64,000 nucleotides of DNA from contig NZ_VFNP01000001.1 of assembly GCF_006715635.1 (NCBI RefSeq), positions 2,356,001 to 2,420,000 of the forward strand, in the 5' to 3' direction. Of this stretch, positions 1-10,261 are shown piece by piece; position 1 is the stretch's first letter, and every line of letters begins with the position of its first letter. The notes beneath the pieces were generated by a model that had not been told where the DNA came from, searched no databases, and worked only from the letters and a program-made list of their open reading frames with translations. Source of the DNA: Streptomyces sp. SLBN-118. Its GTDB lineage: Bacteria; Actinomycetota; Actinomycetes; Streptomycetales; Streptomycetaceae. The translations under genes and the position numbers were made by a program.

Positions 1-3000
1 GTGGCGGGCACCACGGGGTGCCGGTCGGAGAGGTCGGGCCAGCCGGGGCGCTGCGGGACGAGGCAGTGGTCGAGCAGGTAGGGCATCTCGGCGGCGGAGA
101 CGAGGAGTTCGCTGCGGTGAGTGGGCGTCTCCGGCAGAGAGCCGGGGGGCTGGGGCGCGGTGCCTGGTGCTGGTGCTGGGGGTGGGGGTGGGGCGTCGGC
201 GAGGAGCTCCTTCGTGGACGGCGGCCGGGCGAAGGGTAGAACCGTTGCGGCCGGGGCCGGTGGCCGGGTGTGCGCTGTGGTGGCGCTCCCGCGCCCCGGG
301 GCCATGGCCCTCTGCGCGCCGGGGAACAGCGCCGCCGCGGTGTCCGCCGTCTCCGCGAGGGATGCGCGCAGGGCGGCGACCGCCGGGAAGCGTTCGGCCA
401 GTGCGTCCAGGCGGCCCGGCACCTGGCCGCCCACCGCGGCGAGCAGACGGGCGCGTAGGTCGGCGCGAACGGCGTCGGGCAGGGAGACCGAGGCTGCGCC
501 CAGGTCCAGACGGACCGCGGTGCCGTGGGGCGGAGTCGGCAGGAGCCCGGAGCCGAGGGCGGCCTCGGCCTGCTCGCTGCCTTCCGTCCACAGCGCGGCC
601 ACGACCCGGCGCAGCTGGTCGAGCCCGCCGTGGCGCGGGCTGTCCGCCGGCACGGTCAGAAAGTCGCGGCCTTCCAGCGTCGCGGCGATGAGCGAGCCGA
701 GCTGCCCGGTGCCCACCTGTACGAAGGCCCGATACCCGGCGGCGTACATGGCCTGGATCAGCGGCCGGAAGCGCACCGGCTCGACGAGGTGGCGTGCGAA
801 CAGCTCACGCACCTCGTCGGGCGACGTGGGGAAGGGCGCCGCCGTGGTGCCCGACCACACGGGGACGCGGGGCGCCCGCACCGGGGCGCGGTATACGCCT
901 TCGGTGAGGGGCCCCAGGTAGGGGGCGAGCATCGGGGTGTGGAAGCCGGAGCGGAACGGCAGGGTCCGGGCGATGACCTGGCGGGCGCGGAAGTCGCGGA
1001 CGAGCGCGTCCACTGCGTCAGGGGCGCCGCAGATCATGGACTGGGCAGGGGCGTTGTCGTGCGAGAGCACCACGTCGGTGCGGTCGCCGAGCAGGTCCTG
1101 AACCTGTTCGGCGGGCGCGCCGATCACGGCGAAGGCGACGCCGGGCACGCACAGCCGGGCGGGGTCGAAGTCGGCCAGGAGCGCGTCCGCGGTGGCGATG
1201 TCGTACAGGCCGCCGGCGAGCATCGCGGACCATTCGCCGATGCTGTGTCCGGCCACCCCGTCGGGGGCGATGCCGAGCGCGCGCAGCGCGGCGTCCAGGA
1301 CGCGGCCGACGGCAAGGACTCCGATGCCGTGGCGTCCGAGGTCGCCCACGCGGGCGTCGGCCGGGACGGCGAGCCCGAAGTGGTCGGCGACCTCGGCGAC
1401 GCGCGGGGCGAACTCGGCCTCCAGACCGGGGAAGACGAACGCCACCTTGCCCGGCTCGGTCCCGGTGAGCAGCGGGTCGGGCGTGAACCACACATCGCCC
1501 CGTCCGCGCCAGGCCTGCCCCTTGGCGACCGCGCGCCGGGCCAGCGCGAGGCGGCGGGCGTCGGGGGCGACGACCGCGAGGCGGACCCGGCCACCCGGGG
1601 CGGGGGCCCGGCCGGCGCCGGCGAGCAGCGTGGCGTCGTCGGCTTCCAGGAGTTCGGCGAGGTGTGTGGCGCTGTCGGCGGTCAGGCGCAGCACCCGCTC
1701 GGGCTCGCGGATCCGGGTGCGGGTGGGCACGGGAACGCCTTGGGGGGCTTGTTCGAGTACGACGTGGGCGTTGATGCCGCCGAATCCGAAGGCGTTGACC
1801 GCGGCCCTGCGCACCAGCGCCTCCCACGGCTGCGCGGCGGCCAGGGGCCGGAAGCGGGTGCGGGCGAGGGCGGGGTGCGGGTCGTCGCAGTGCAGGGTGG
1901 GCAGCAGGGTGGCGTGGTGCACGGCGAGCGCGGCCTTGACCAGGCCGGCGATACCGGCGGCGGGCATGGTGTGGCCGATCATCGACTTCACCGAGCCGAT
2001 CACGGCATCCGTTTCTGTCGGCTCTGCTTCGGGCGGCCCGAAGGCCTCCGCCAGCGTGGCGAGTTCGGCCGCGTCCCCGGTCGGCGTTCCGGTGCCGTGC
2101 GCCTCCAGGAGACCGATGGAGTGCGGCGCCCTGGGATCGAGTCCGGCCGCCTGCCAGGCCTGGCGTACTGCACGGGCCTGGCCGCCGGGGTCGGGACTGA
2201 CCAGGCTCGCGCCGCGCCCGTCGGCGGCGACGCCGGTGCCGCGGATGACGGCGTAGACACGGTCGCCGTCGCGTTCGGCGTCGATGAGGCGTTTCAGTAC
2301 GACGATGCCGGTGCCCTCGCCGATCAGCAGACCGTCGGCCGCCGCGTGGAAGGGGCGGCTGCGCTCGCTCTGGGAGAGCGCGCCGAGGCGGGCGAAGACG
2401 CTCCACAGGGTGATGTCGTGGCAGTGGTGCACTCCCCCGGCGAGCATCACGTCGCAGCGCCCTGAGGCGAGTTCGGCGACGGCTTGGTCGACGGCGACGA
2501 GGGAGGAGGCGCAGGCGGCATCGGTGGTGTAGGCGGGGCCGCGCAGGTCGAGGCGGTTGGCGATGCGGGACGCGGCCAGATTGGGGACCAGGCCGATCGC
2601 GGCGTCCGGGTGGTCCGGGCCGAGCCGGTCGGCGAAGGCGTCCTCGATGCGGTTCAGTGCTTCGGCGTCCAGTTCCGGCAGCAACTCGCCGAGGGTGCGG
2701 ACGAGTTGGTGAGCGGTGCGGACGCGCTGGTCGTTGCGGGCCTGGGCGGGGGTGAGATAGCCGCCGCGGCCGAGGACGACGCCGATGCGTTCCCGGGGCG
2801 GCAGCCGGTGCTCACCGCCCGCGTCGGCGAGGGCGCGGGCGGCGACCCGCAGGGCGATCAGCTGGTCCGGTTCAGTGCCGGGCACCGCGCTGGGCATCAC
2901 GCCGAACCGTGCCGGGTCCACAGTGGCGTACTGGTCGACGAATCCACCACGTCTGCAGTAGATGCGCCGCGGGTAGTGGGTGGCGTCCCAGCGGTGGGCC

Positions 3001-3119
3001 GGCACCTCGGTGATGCAGTCGGCGCCGGTGCTGAGGTTGTGCCAGTACGTGTCGAGGTCGGGGGCACCCGGCACGAGTACTGCCATGCCGACGATGGCCA
3101 CGGGGATCACGGCGCTCAC
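1..3119 (-). CDS. Type I polyketide / PUFA-like synthase, KS-AT-(DH start), truncated by window edge
   Basis: A GTG start at 3119 overlaps the stop of the upstream PKS by 4 nt (GTGA), so the two are translationally coupled. The frame stays open to base 1, and about 1039 codons are visible. A ketosynthase fills roughly residues 1-430: it opens with VAIVGMAVLVPG, has the nucleophile Cys in TTDAACASSL near residue 200, and carries the His motifs EAHGTGT and SMIGHTMPAAG. An acyltransferase covers about 560-840, with nucleophile elbow GHSIGEW near 626. Its entry motif reads FVFPGLEAEFAP, not the usual FPGQGSQ. A Pro/Ala-rich linker follows, then the start of a hot-dog dehydratase-like region near residue 1000 (LLDHCLVPQRPGWPDLSDR). 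This matches the second synthase of the PUFA/hglE-like clusters common in Streptomyces (I recall SCO0126/SCO0127). The C-terminal part lies outside the window. Product unknown. Confidence 0.88.
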   Translation of the reverse strand, partial: MSAVIPVAIVGMAVLVPGAPDLDTYWHNLSTGADCITEVPAHRWDATHYPRRIYCRRGGFVDQYATVDPARFGVMPSAVPGTEPDQLIALRVAARALADAGGEHRLPPRERIGVVLGRGGYLTPAQARNDQRVRTAHQLVRTLGELLPELDAEALNRIEDAFADRLGPDHPDAAIGLVPNLAASRIANRLDLRGPAYTTDAACASSLVAVDQAVAELASGRCDVMLAGGVHHCHDITLWSVFARLGALSQSERSRPFHAAADGLLIGEGTGIVVLKRLIDAERDGDRVYAVIRGTGVAADGRGASLVSPDPGGQARAVRQAWQAAGLDPRAPHSIGLLEAHGTGTPTGDAAELATLAEAFGPPEAEPTETDAVIGSVKSMIGHTMPAAGIAGLVKAALAVHHATLLPTLHCDDPHPALARTRFRPLAAAQPWEALVRRAAVNAFGFGGINAHVVLEQAPQGVPVPTRTRIREPERVLRLTADSATHLAELLEADDATLLAGAGRAPAPGGRVRLAVVAPDARRLALARRAVAKGQAWRGRGDVWFTPDPLLTGTEPGKVAFVFPGLEAEFAPRVAEVADHFGLAVPADARVGDLGRHGIGVLAVGRVLDAALRALGIAPDGVAGHSIGEWSAMLAGGLYDIATADALLADFDPARLCVPGVAFAVIGAPAEQVQDLLGDRTDVVLSHDNAPAQSMICGAPDAVDALVRDFRARQVIARTLPFRSGFHTPMLAPYLGPLTEGVYRAPVRAPRVPVWSGTTAAPFPTSPDEVRELFARHLVEPVRFRPLIQAMYAAGYRAFVQVGTGQLGSLIAATLEGRDFLTVPADSPRHGGLDQLRRVVAALWTEGSEQAEAALGSGLLPTPPHGTAVRLDLGAASVSLPDAVRADLRARLLAAVGGQVPGRLDALAERFPAVAALRASLAETADTAAALFPGAQRAMAPGRGSATTAHTRPPAPAATVLPFARPPSTKELLADAPPPPPAPAPGTAPQPPGSLPETPTHRSELLVSAAEMPYLLDHCLVPQRPGWPDLSDRHPVVPA

Positions 3120-6100
3120 CACCCTGTTGCGGTGAGGACGACGGCAGTCGGCTCCGGCTCTGTGCGGCCCAGTTCGCGCAGCAGGGCACGTACGCCCTCC
3201 TCGGGGTCGATGAGACGGATGCCACGCCGCGCGTAGCTGCGGCCGAGTTCGGACGTGACCATGCCCGTGTGGGCGCCGGTGGGCGCCCAGGGACCCCAGT
3301 GCACGGTGAGCGCGTGGTTGCCGGTGCGTGCCGCCCAGTCGGCTCCGAGGGTTTCCAGGGCGTCGTTGGCGGCTGCGTAGTCGCTCTGGCCGCGATTGCC
3401 CAGGACGGCGGCGATACTGCCGAACAGGATGGCCCGCAGGGGGCGTTCGGCGAGCACGGCGGCGGCGTCGAGGAGGTGGCGGGCGCTGTCGGCCTTGGTG
3501 GCGTAGACGCGGCGGAACGAGTCCGGGTCCTTGTCGACGATGAGCCGGTCCTCGATGACGCCCGCGGCGCCGACCACGAGGTCGATGCGGCCGTACTCGG
3601 CCATGACCTCCTTCAGGGTGCGGTCGACGGCGTCGGCGTCGCGCAGGTCCGCGGTGTGGTAGCGGGCCAGGGTGCCGAGCGCGTCCAGCTCGTCGAGGGT
3701 CATGGCCACTTCGCGCTGGGCGAGGATCAGTCCGGCGGTCCGGTCGACCTCGGCCGCAGTCATGTCGCCGGATGCGGCGAGCGCGGCGCGCAGCGCCTTG
3801 CGGCCGGGGGCCGCGGCTGTGACCGGGGACTCGGGTGTGTCGGCGAGCGGGGTGCGGCCGATCAGTTCGATGCGGCAGCGGGTGGCGGCGGCCAGGGCGA
3901 GGGCGAATCGGGCGGTGATGCCCCTGGCACCGCCCGCGAGGACGACGACCGAATCCCGGTCCAGCCAGGGCGCGCCGGCGCGGGATCGCCTGCCCAGGGG
4001 GGCGGGGTGGGAACGCGGGGCGAAGCGGCCTTCCGGGGTGAGGTCGATGACGGGCTCGGCGTCCCTGGTGGCAAGTTCGGAGGTGAGGATCCGGGCGAGC
4101 TCTGCCGCGGGAGGGCGCTCGGAAAGACGTATCAGGCGGATGGTGGCGCCCGGGTGTTCGCGGGCGGCGCTGCGGAAGAACCCGGCCAGCCCGGCGCCGG
4201 CTGTGCGGTCTGCGAGGCAGACACCGATCAGCCAGGCGGGACGTCCGGATAGGGCTGCCTTGAACGCCTTGAAGCCGCCGGGGAGCACGGCCTCGGAGTC
4301 GTCGTCCAGCGCGCCGAGGTGGAACACGCCGTCCAGGTGGGCCGCCGCCGCGGCCAAGGCACCGGGCTCTTCCAGTACGACGGCTTCGCCGCCCTCGCGG
4401 ACCAGTTCGCCGGCGAGGGACGCGGCCGCGTCACCGCCGCCGAGCACGGCGAACCGCTTCCCGGTCAGGTCCACGTCCACCCGCTCCGTCTCGACGGGCG
4501 CGGCTGAGACGACGTACCGCCGAGGCGCCGTCCCGGGCGGTGCTTCCGCTGCCCGCGCCTCGTCCACCCATGGTTCGTCCGCCGGCTCTCGCGCGGTCGC
4601 CGGCGCAGGCTCGGTCGGAGGGGTGACGGACGGGCCGGTGCCGTGGGGAGGCTGGGGCGCGAACGGCCCGGCAACGTCCGTCGGTTGGTCCCCACCGGAG
4701 CCCGGGATGTGATCACCGGGTGCCGGCGGGTGGTGTGCGGGCGGGGCCACCTGACCACTCCGGGCGAGGAGCGGCGCAGGGGTCGCGACGGGCTCCGCCG
4801 CCGACCGCTGCTGCAGCCATTCGGTGATTGCCCCCGCCGTCCGTGCCCGCGTCAGCTCTTCGATCTCCGCGTCGGCGAGGCGCTCTCCTGCCAGGCGGGA
4901 CACAAGCTCCCCGGCGATCTCCGCGCGCTTGATGGAGTCGATGCTCAGGTCGGCCTCCAGATCGAGGCCGGGTTCGAGCATGTCCTCGGGGTAGCCGGTG
5001 CGATCGCTGATGATCCGCAGGACGTGGGCGAGCAGGTTGTCGCCGACCGCGGTCGTGTCCTCGTGGGCCGGTTCGACCGGTGGCGGCTGTTCGATCGTGT
5101 GGGCTTCGTCGTGCGGACGCGGCTGCTCTTCCGCCGCCGGGTTCACGGTGGCGTCCACGTACGGCAGCGGAGCGGGCGTGGCCGGGGCGGCGCCGAAATG
5201 GGCGAGCAGTACGTCCCGTTGGGCCGCGACCAGCTCGCGCGCGCCGGTGAGGAACGTCGTGATCAGCGCGTCCCGGTCGACATGCGGTCCACTCACGGCA
5301 GTCTCCAAGGCAACGCGTCGGGCCGGGTGCAGCCCACCGGGCAGCGGCTCGCCCGAGGCGCCCCGGACGAGGTGGCCGTCGACCGTCCAGGCGGGCGACC
5401 TGCCGGGCTCGGCCGAGTCGAGGTCGACGGTGTGCCGGCCGTGGAACAGCCGGCCTGTGTGCACCGGCACTCCGGCGACCGCGAGCCGCGCCAGGCAGGT
5501 GAGGAAGCCGGGGAGCCCGGCGTCGGGCCGTGGCTCGACGGGCACGGCGAGGTGCGGCCGGTCACCGAGGATGCGGTCGACCAGACCGGTCAGCACCGAC
5601 CCCGGCCCGGCCTCGACGAAGATCCGCGCCCCGTCCGCGTACATGGCCTCGATCTGCTCGGCGAACCGGACCGGCACCGCGAGCTGCTGCGCGAGCCCGT
5701 CCCGGATCGCGTCCGGGGACGCCGGGTAAGGTGCGGCGGTCGCGTTGCCCCACACCGTGAACTCCGGTTGCTGTAGGGCGACTTCGGTGAGATGTGCACG
5801 GAAGGCGGGCACCGCGTCCGCGACGAGCGGGCTGTGGAAGGCGCAGGCGACCGGCAGCCGCTTCGCGCCCAGGCCCGCCGAGCGCAGTACGGCCACGGCC
5901 TCGCGTACCGCGTCGGTCGGGCCGGAGACGACGGTCTGGCCGGGCGCGTTGAGGTTGGCCAGGACCACCTGGTCGGCGAGCTCTGCGGTGCGGAGTGCCT
6001 CGAGAGTCCGCTCCGCGTCGGCCGCGACCGCCGCCATCGTCCCCGGGTCTTCGCCCGCCGCGGCGAGGATGGCCTCGGCGCGCAGCCGGCTCAGGGAGAT

Positions 6101-9100
6101 CAGGTCGTCCGCAGTGAGGGCGCCCGCCGCACACAGGGCGACGAGTTCGCCGTAGGAGTGCCCGGCGGCCATGTCCGGCCGCACGCCGGCGCGGGTCAGC
6201 AGGTCGAAGGCGGTGAGCCCGGCAATGCCCAGGGCCGGCTGGGCATGGCGGGTGTCGGTGAGGTCGGCCCGCTGCCGCTCGTCCACGTCGGTCCCGAAGG
6301 CCGCCGGCGGGTGGAGCACGGGCGCGTACGCCGCTCCGAGCTGCAGCCGCCACTGCGCCTCGGGGAAGGCGATGAGCAGGTCCGCGGCCATGCCGGGGTG
6401 CTGGCTGCCCTGGCCGGGGAAGAGGAAGGCGGTCTTCCCGGGCGATGCGGAGCCCGCCGTCACAGAGTCGGCGCCGTCAGCCAGGAAGATCCTCGACGCG
6501 GGATCCTGCTCCCCCGCCACCGCCCTGCGCAGCAGCCCGGGCAGGCTCTCGAGGTCCGGGGCGACGACGGCGATGCGTACCGGCGCGGTACGGCTCTCGG
6601 CGCGGTGGGCGACGGTGGCGGCCAGGTCGCGCAGGCGCACGGGGTGGGGGCGGCGCTCGACCAGGTCGAGGAGGCGCCGTACCTCGCGGGCGGCCGCCTC
6701 GTGGTCGCGGCCGCGGAAGGTGAAGAGTTCGGCGGGCCACTGCGCATGACCGTGCGCCGGCGGCGCGCCGTGCCGGCGAGCGCCGAGCACGACGTGGAAG
6801 TTGGTGCCGCCGAACCCGAAGGCGCTGACCGCTGCCAGGCGGTCCGCGGGCTCGGCGGCCCACGGGCGGGCGGCGGTGTGGAAGACGAAGGGGCTCGACT
6901 CGGGGTGCCAGACGGGGTTGGGCCGGGCGAGTTGACGGGTGGGCGGCAGGACGCCGGTGTGCAGGGCGAGCGCGGTCTTGATCAGGCCGGCGAGTCCGGC
7001 GGCGCATTTGGTGTGCCCGATCTGGGACTTGACCGAGCCGAGCGCACAGCGGCCGGCAGCGGCTCCCGCCTCCGTGAACACCGCGGTGAGTACGGCGAGT
7101 TCGGTGCGGTCGCCGACGACCGTGCCGGTGCCGTGCGCCTCGACCAGACCGATCTGCGCGGGCGAGACGCGGGCCTGGGCGTAGGCACGCTCCAGGGCGG
7201 CGCGCTGGCCTTCGGGGCGCGGCGCGGTGAGGCCGAGGGAGCGGCCGTCGCTGGCGGAGCCGATCCCTTTGATCACGGCGTAGATACGGTCGCCGTCCCG
7301 CTCGGCGTCGGCGAGCCTCTTCAGCACCACACAGGCCACACCCTCGCCGAGAGTGATGCCGTCCGCGTCGGCGTCGAAGGTGCGGCATCGGCCGGTCGGC
7401 GAGAGGGCGCCGACGGAGGCGAACATCAGGTAGTCGTTGATGCCGTTGTGCAGATCCGCACCTCCGCACAGGACGAGGTCGCTGGTGCCCTGGGCGAGTT
7501 CCTTGCACGCCACGTCGACGGCCGCGAGGGACGAGGCGCAGGCCGCGTCCACCGTGTAGTTGGCGCCGCTCAGGTCCAGGCGGTTGGCGATGCGCCCGGC
7601 GATGACGTTGGCGAGCATGCCGGGAAAGGAGTCCTCAGTGAGTTCCGGAAGCTGGCCCGCGAGCACATTGGGCACCTGGTCCACGTAGGCAGGCAGGACC
7701 GTGCGCAAGGTGGTGGCCTGGGCGAGGTCGCTCCCCGCCTCGGCGCCGAACACCACGGATGCCCGGGTGCGGTCGAAAGCCCGTGCCGCGGGTCCGGCGT
7801 CATCGGAGGCGTGCGCCGCGTACCCGGCGTCGTCGAGGGCGCGGCGGGCGGCTTCGAGCGCGAGGAGCTGCACGGGTTCGATTGATTTGAGGGAAGCGGG
7901 CGGGATGCCGTAGGCGAGCGGGTCGAAGGGGATGCGGGGCAGGAACCCGCCCCACTTGGAGGGCGTCCGGCCGTGTCCGGTGCCGTGATGGACGGCCGGG
8001 TCCCAGCGCTCGGGGTCCACCTCGGTCACACAGTCGGCTCCGGTGAGGATTCGCGCCCAGTAGGCGTCGAGCCCGTCGGCCTGCGGGAACATGCAGGCCA
8101 TGCCGACGACCGCGACGTCGATCGGCGGGGGCACCCGGCCCGGGGCCGGCCGGTCGGTCGTAAACCGGTGACGGAGCTGTGCGGCGCGGTTGCGCAGGAA
8201 CTCTCCGCTCGCCACCCCGACTTCGTGGTGCAGCGCCGCGATGGTGGTCGTACTGCTGCGCAGTACGGACACCTGTCCCGCCATGAACATCCCGTCGGCC
8301 CGCTGCCGTGCGCCGTCCACCTGCCGCAGCACGCCGTCGTGGTGCTCCAGGCCCTTGGCGGCGATCCGCAGCCGCCCCAGGTTGAGCTGTTCGAGTTCCG
8401 CCCAGATCTGCTCCCGAGGCGTACCCGCCTCCCCCAGCCGTTCCAGTTGCGCGGCGAATTCGGCGGTGAAGGGGCTCGGTACGCAGCGGGTGGCGTGGCC
8501 GGGTGCGGTGTGCAGCAGCGTGGTCGTCTCGGCCTGGGTGACCTGCTCCTGGAACAGCGGTTGGACGGCGCCGAGTTCGACGGCCTCGCGGGTGAACAGG
8601 TAGGCGGTGCCCATGAGGACGCCGGCCGCGACGCCCCGGTCCGCGAAAGGTGCGGCGAGCGCGGCGGCCATCGCGGCGGACCGCGCGTCGTGGATGCCGC
8701 CCGCGAACAGCACCTCGATCCCGGGTCCGTCGGCATCGGCGTGCCGATCGAGGTACTCCCCGATCACGCTGAGCTGCGCCTCCCACAGCGGGAAGGAGGC
8801 GAGGGGCCCGACATGGCCGCCGCACTCGGAGCCCTCGAAGACGAAGCGCCGGGCACCCGCGTCCAGGAACTGGCGAAGGAGTCCGGCCGACGGCACATGC
8901 AGGAAGGTACGGATCCCGGCCGCCTCGAGCTCCTGCGCCTGTCCCGGCCTGCCTCCGGCGACGACGGCGTGGCTGGGTCGGAACTCCTTTACGGCAGCGA
9001 GCTGTTCGGCGCGGATCCGCTCGTCCGCGAACCCGAGTATGCCCACACCCCAGGGCCGCTCGCCCAGCTCGGCACGGGTCTCGGCCAGCAGGGTGCGGGT

Positions 9101-10261
9101 GCGTGCGCCGTCGGCGAGAGCGAGCGCGAGGAACGGCAGCCCTCCCTCGGCGGCGACGGCCGCGGCGAACCGGGGCTGGTCGCTCACACGGGTCATCGGG
9201 CCCTGGGCGACGGGGAGTTCGGTGCCGAGCGCCTGTGCCATCGCGGACGCGGCGGGGGTGAGGGCGTCACGGACGTGCTCAGCGGCTCGTGAGCCGTGCG
9301 CGGGGACGGGCTCACGGCTGTGCGCCGTGGCGGTCGCCTGGTCCTGCGAGGTCACGGACTCGCGGCCGTGCGGGGCGGCGTCCTCTCGGCCGCACGTCGT
9401 CACCGTTTGGGCCATGGCGGTACGTATCCCCCGCACCGCCTGCGCCGCGGTGCGCCAGCGGCGGGCGAACCCCGCCGCCAGGAAGCCGTCCTCACCGGCG
9501 GGAAGGCCCTCGGGGTCCTGGGCCTTCCCGGTGTCGGCGGCCGACGGCTCGCCGACTTCCCGAGCGGCCGCCGCGTCGTGTCGGCGCAGGAGCCGTCTGC
9601 CGCCGACCACGACTGTCTCGGTGCCGTCCATGGCGGCGAGCGTGGAGCGATGGTGCTCGGGCAGGGCGGACTCGTCGAGCAGGGCGAGCTGCGTGTCCAG
9701 GACGACTCCGGTGGCCCCGCCCATGACGGCTGCGGCCGCGGTGTGGGGTCCGATGCCGCCGCAGGCCCACACGGGCAGCGGGACGGCGGGGTCCGCGGTG
9801 AGCTGCTGCAGCAGGACGAAGGTGCTGAGGTCGCCGACCCGGCCGCCGCTCTCGCTGCCGCGGGCGACCAGTCCGTCCACGCCGTCGGCGAGTGCGCGCA
9901 GCGCCTCGGCACGGCTGGTGACCTCCGCGAGGACCCAGTAGTAGCTGCTGAGTTCACTGGCCTGCCAGGCGGAGTCGACGCCGAGCAGCACGGTGTGTGG
10001 GCGGGCGGATCCCATGGCGTCCAGGTGGTCGGGGCTCAGAGTGCACCGCTCCCCCACGCGGACGCCGAAGCGCTGGGGTTCCCAGCGGGCGAGCATGGCC
10101 AGTTCCTCGCGGGCGTGCCGGTCGCCGTCGCCAAGGTCGAGTATGCCGAGGCCGCCGGCCCGGCAGACCGCACCGACGAGTCGGGCGTCGGGCCGTCCGA
10201 AGGGGCTCAACCCCAGGACGGCATCCGGGATCTGCTCCGGGCTTTCCTCAGAAGACAGCAT
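3116..10261 (-). CDS. Type I PKS with tandem N-terminal FMN-oxidoreductase domains, then KS-AT-ACP-KR
   Basis: This 2381-residue multidomain synthase is the first gene of the PKS pair. Residues about 5-240 and 345-680 are two nitronate-monooxygenase/PfaD-like TIM barrels. The first carries GSESGGRVG near 139. The second carries GSECGGHVGP near 480 and keeps the His expected in the active enzymes. A KS follows from about 712 (VDAACASSL, Cys near 907; EAHGTGT; IGHTKCAAGLAG). The AT starts near 1277 (FLFPGQGSQHPG), with GHSYGE near 1370. There is one ACP with Ser in LSIDSIKR near 1775, then a long Pro/Ala linker. The KR lies at about 2105-2340 (LAGGARGIT; Tyr in DYAAAND near 2295). In marine PUFA synthases PfaD is a separate protein and ACPs come in arrays; here the reductase is fused and the ACP is single. 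The likely product is a reduced or polyunsaturated acyl chain; the exact product is unknown. Confidence 0.9.
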   Translation of the reverse strand: MLSSEESPEQIPDAVLGLSPFGRPDARLVGAVCRAGGLGILDLGDGDRHAREELAMLARWEPQRFGVRVGERCTLSPDHLDAMGSARPHTVLLGVDSAWQASELSSYYWVLAEVTSRAEALRALADGVDGLVARGSESGGRVGDLSTFVLLQQLTADPAVPLPVWACGGIGPHTAAAAVMGGATGVVLDTQLALLDESALPEHHRSTLAAMDGTETVVVGGRRLLRRHDAAAAREVGEPSAADTGKAQDPEGLPAGEDGFLAAGFARRWRTAAQAVRGIRTAMAQTVTTCGREDAAPHGRESVTSQDQATATAHSREPVPAHGSRAAEHVRDALTPAASAMAQALGTELPVAQGPMTRVSDQPRFAAAVAAEGGLPFLALALADGARTRTLLAETRAELGERPWGVGILGFADERIRAEQLAAVKEFRPSHAVVAGGRPGQAQELEAAGIRTFLHVPSAGLLRQFLDAGARRFVFEGSECGGHVGPLASFPLWEAQLSVIGEYLDRHADADGPGIEVLFAGGIHDARSAAMAAALAAPFADRGVAAGVLMGTAYLFTREAVELGAVQPLFQEQVTQAETTTLLHTAPGHATRCVPSPFTAEFAAQLERLGEAGTPREQIWAELEQLNLGRLRIAAKGLEHHDGVLRQVDGARQRADGMFMAGQVSVLRSSTTTIAALHHEVGVASGEFLRNRAAQLRHRFTTDRPAPGRVPPPIDVAVVGMACMFPQADGLDAYWARILTGADCVTEVDPERWDPAVHHGTGHGRTPSKWGGFLPRIPFDPLAYGIPPASLKSIEPVQLLALEAARRALDDAGYAAHASDDAGPAARAFDRTRASVVFGAEAGSDLAQATTLRTVLPAYVDQVPNVLAGQLPELTEDSFPGMLANVIAGRIANRLDLSGANYTVDAACASSLAAVDVACKELAQGTSDLVLCGGADLHNGINDYLMFASVGALSPTGRCRTFDADADGITLGEGVACVVLKRLADAERDGDRIYAVIKGIGSASDGRSLGLTAPRPEGQRAALERAYAQARVSPAQIGLVEAHGTGTVVGDRTELAVLTAVFTEAGAAAGRCALGSVKSQIGHTKCAAGLAGLIKTALALHTGVLPPTRQLARPNPVWHPESSPFVFHTAARPWAAEPADRLAAVSAFGFGGTNFHVVLGARRHGAPPAHGHAQWPAELFTFRGRDHEAAAREVRRLLDLVERRPHPVRLRDLAATVAHRAESRTAPVRIAVVAPDLESLPGLLRRAVAGEQDPASRIFLADGADSVTAGSASPGKTAFLFPGQGSQHPGMAADLLIAFPEAQWRLQLGAAYAPVLHPPAAFGTDVDERQRADLTDTRHAQPALGIAGLTAFDLLTRAGVRPDMAAGHSYGELVALCAAGALTADDLISLSRLRAEAILAAAGEDPGTMAAVAADAERTLEALRTAELADQVVLANLNAPGQTVVSGPTDAVREAVAVLRSAGLGAKRLPVACAFHSPLVADAVPAFRAHLTEVALQQPEFTVWGNATAAPYPASPDAIRDGLAQQLAVPVRFAEQIEAMYADGARIFVEAGPGSVLTGLVDRILGDRPHLAVPVEPRPDAGLPGFLTCLARLAVAGVPVHTGRLFHGRHTVDLDSAEPGRSPAWTVDGHLVRGASGEPLPGGLHPARRVALETAVSGPHVDRDALITTFLTGARELVAAQRDVLLAHFGAAPATPAPLPYVDATVNPAAEEQPRPHDEAHTIEQPPPVEPAHEDTTAVGDNLLAHVLRIISDRTGYPEDMLEPGLDLEADLSIDSIKRAEIAGELVSRLAGERLADAEIEELTRARTAGAITEWLQQRSAAEPVATPAPLLARSGQVAPPAHHPPAPGDHIPGSGGDQPTDVAGPFAPQPPHGTGPSVTPPTEPAPATAREPADEPWVDEARAAEAPPGTAPRRYVVSAAPVETERVDVDLTGKRFAVLGGGDAAASLAGELVREGGEAVVLEEPGALAAAAAHLDGVFHLGALDDDSEAVLPGGFKAFKAALSGRPAWLIGVCLADRTAGAGLAGFFRSAAREHPGATIRLIRLSERPPAAELARILTSELATRDAEPVIDLTPEGRFAPRSHPAPLGRRSRAGAPWLDRDSVVVLAGGARGITARFALALAAATRCRIELIGRTPLADTPESPVTAAAPGRKALRAALAASGDMTAAEVDRTAGLILAQREVAMTLDELDALGTLARYHTADLRDADAVDRTLKEVMAEYGRIDLVVGAAGVIEDRLIVDKDPDSFRRVYATKADSARHLLDAAAVLAERPLRAILFGSIAAVLGNRGQSDYAAANDALETLGADWAARTGNHALTVHWGPWAPTGAHTGMVTSELGRSYARRGIRLIDPEEGVRALLRELGRTEPEPTAVVLTATGW

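Noticed and set aside
525..2465. Long plus-strand frame of 646 residues opposite the second PKS
   Set aside because: It is Gly/Arg/His-rich, without domain motifs, and lies antisense to a clear KS-AT frame; it is a GC-bias shadow.
5792..7885. Long plus-strand frame of 697 residues opposite the first PKS
   Set aside because: Antisense shadow of AT/KS coding DNA with no family resemblance.
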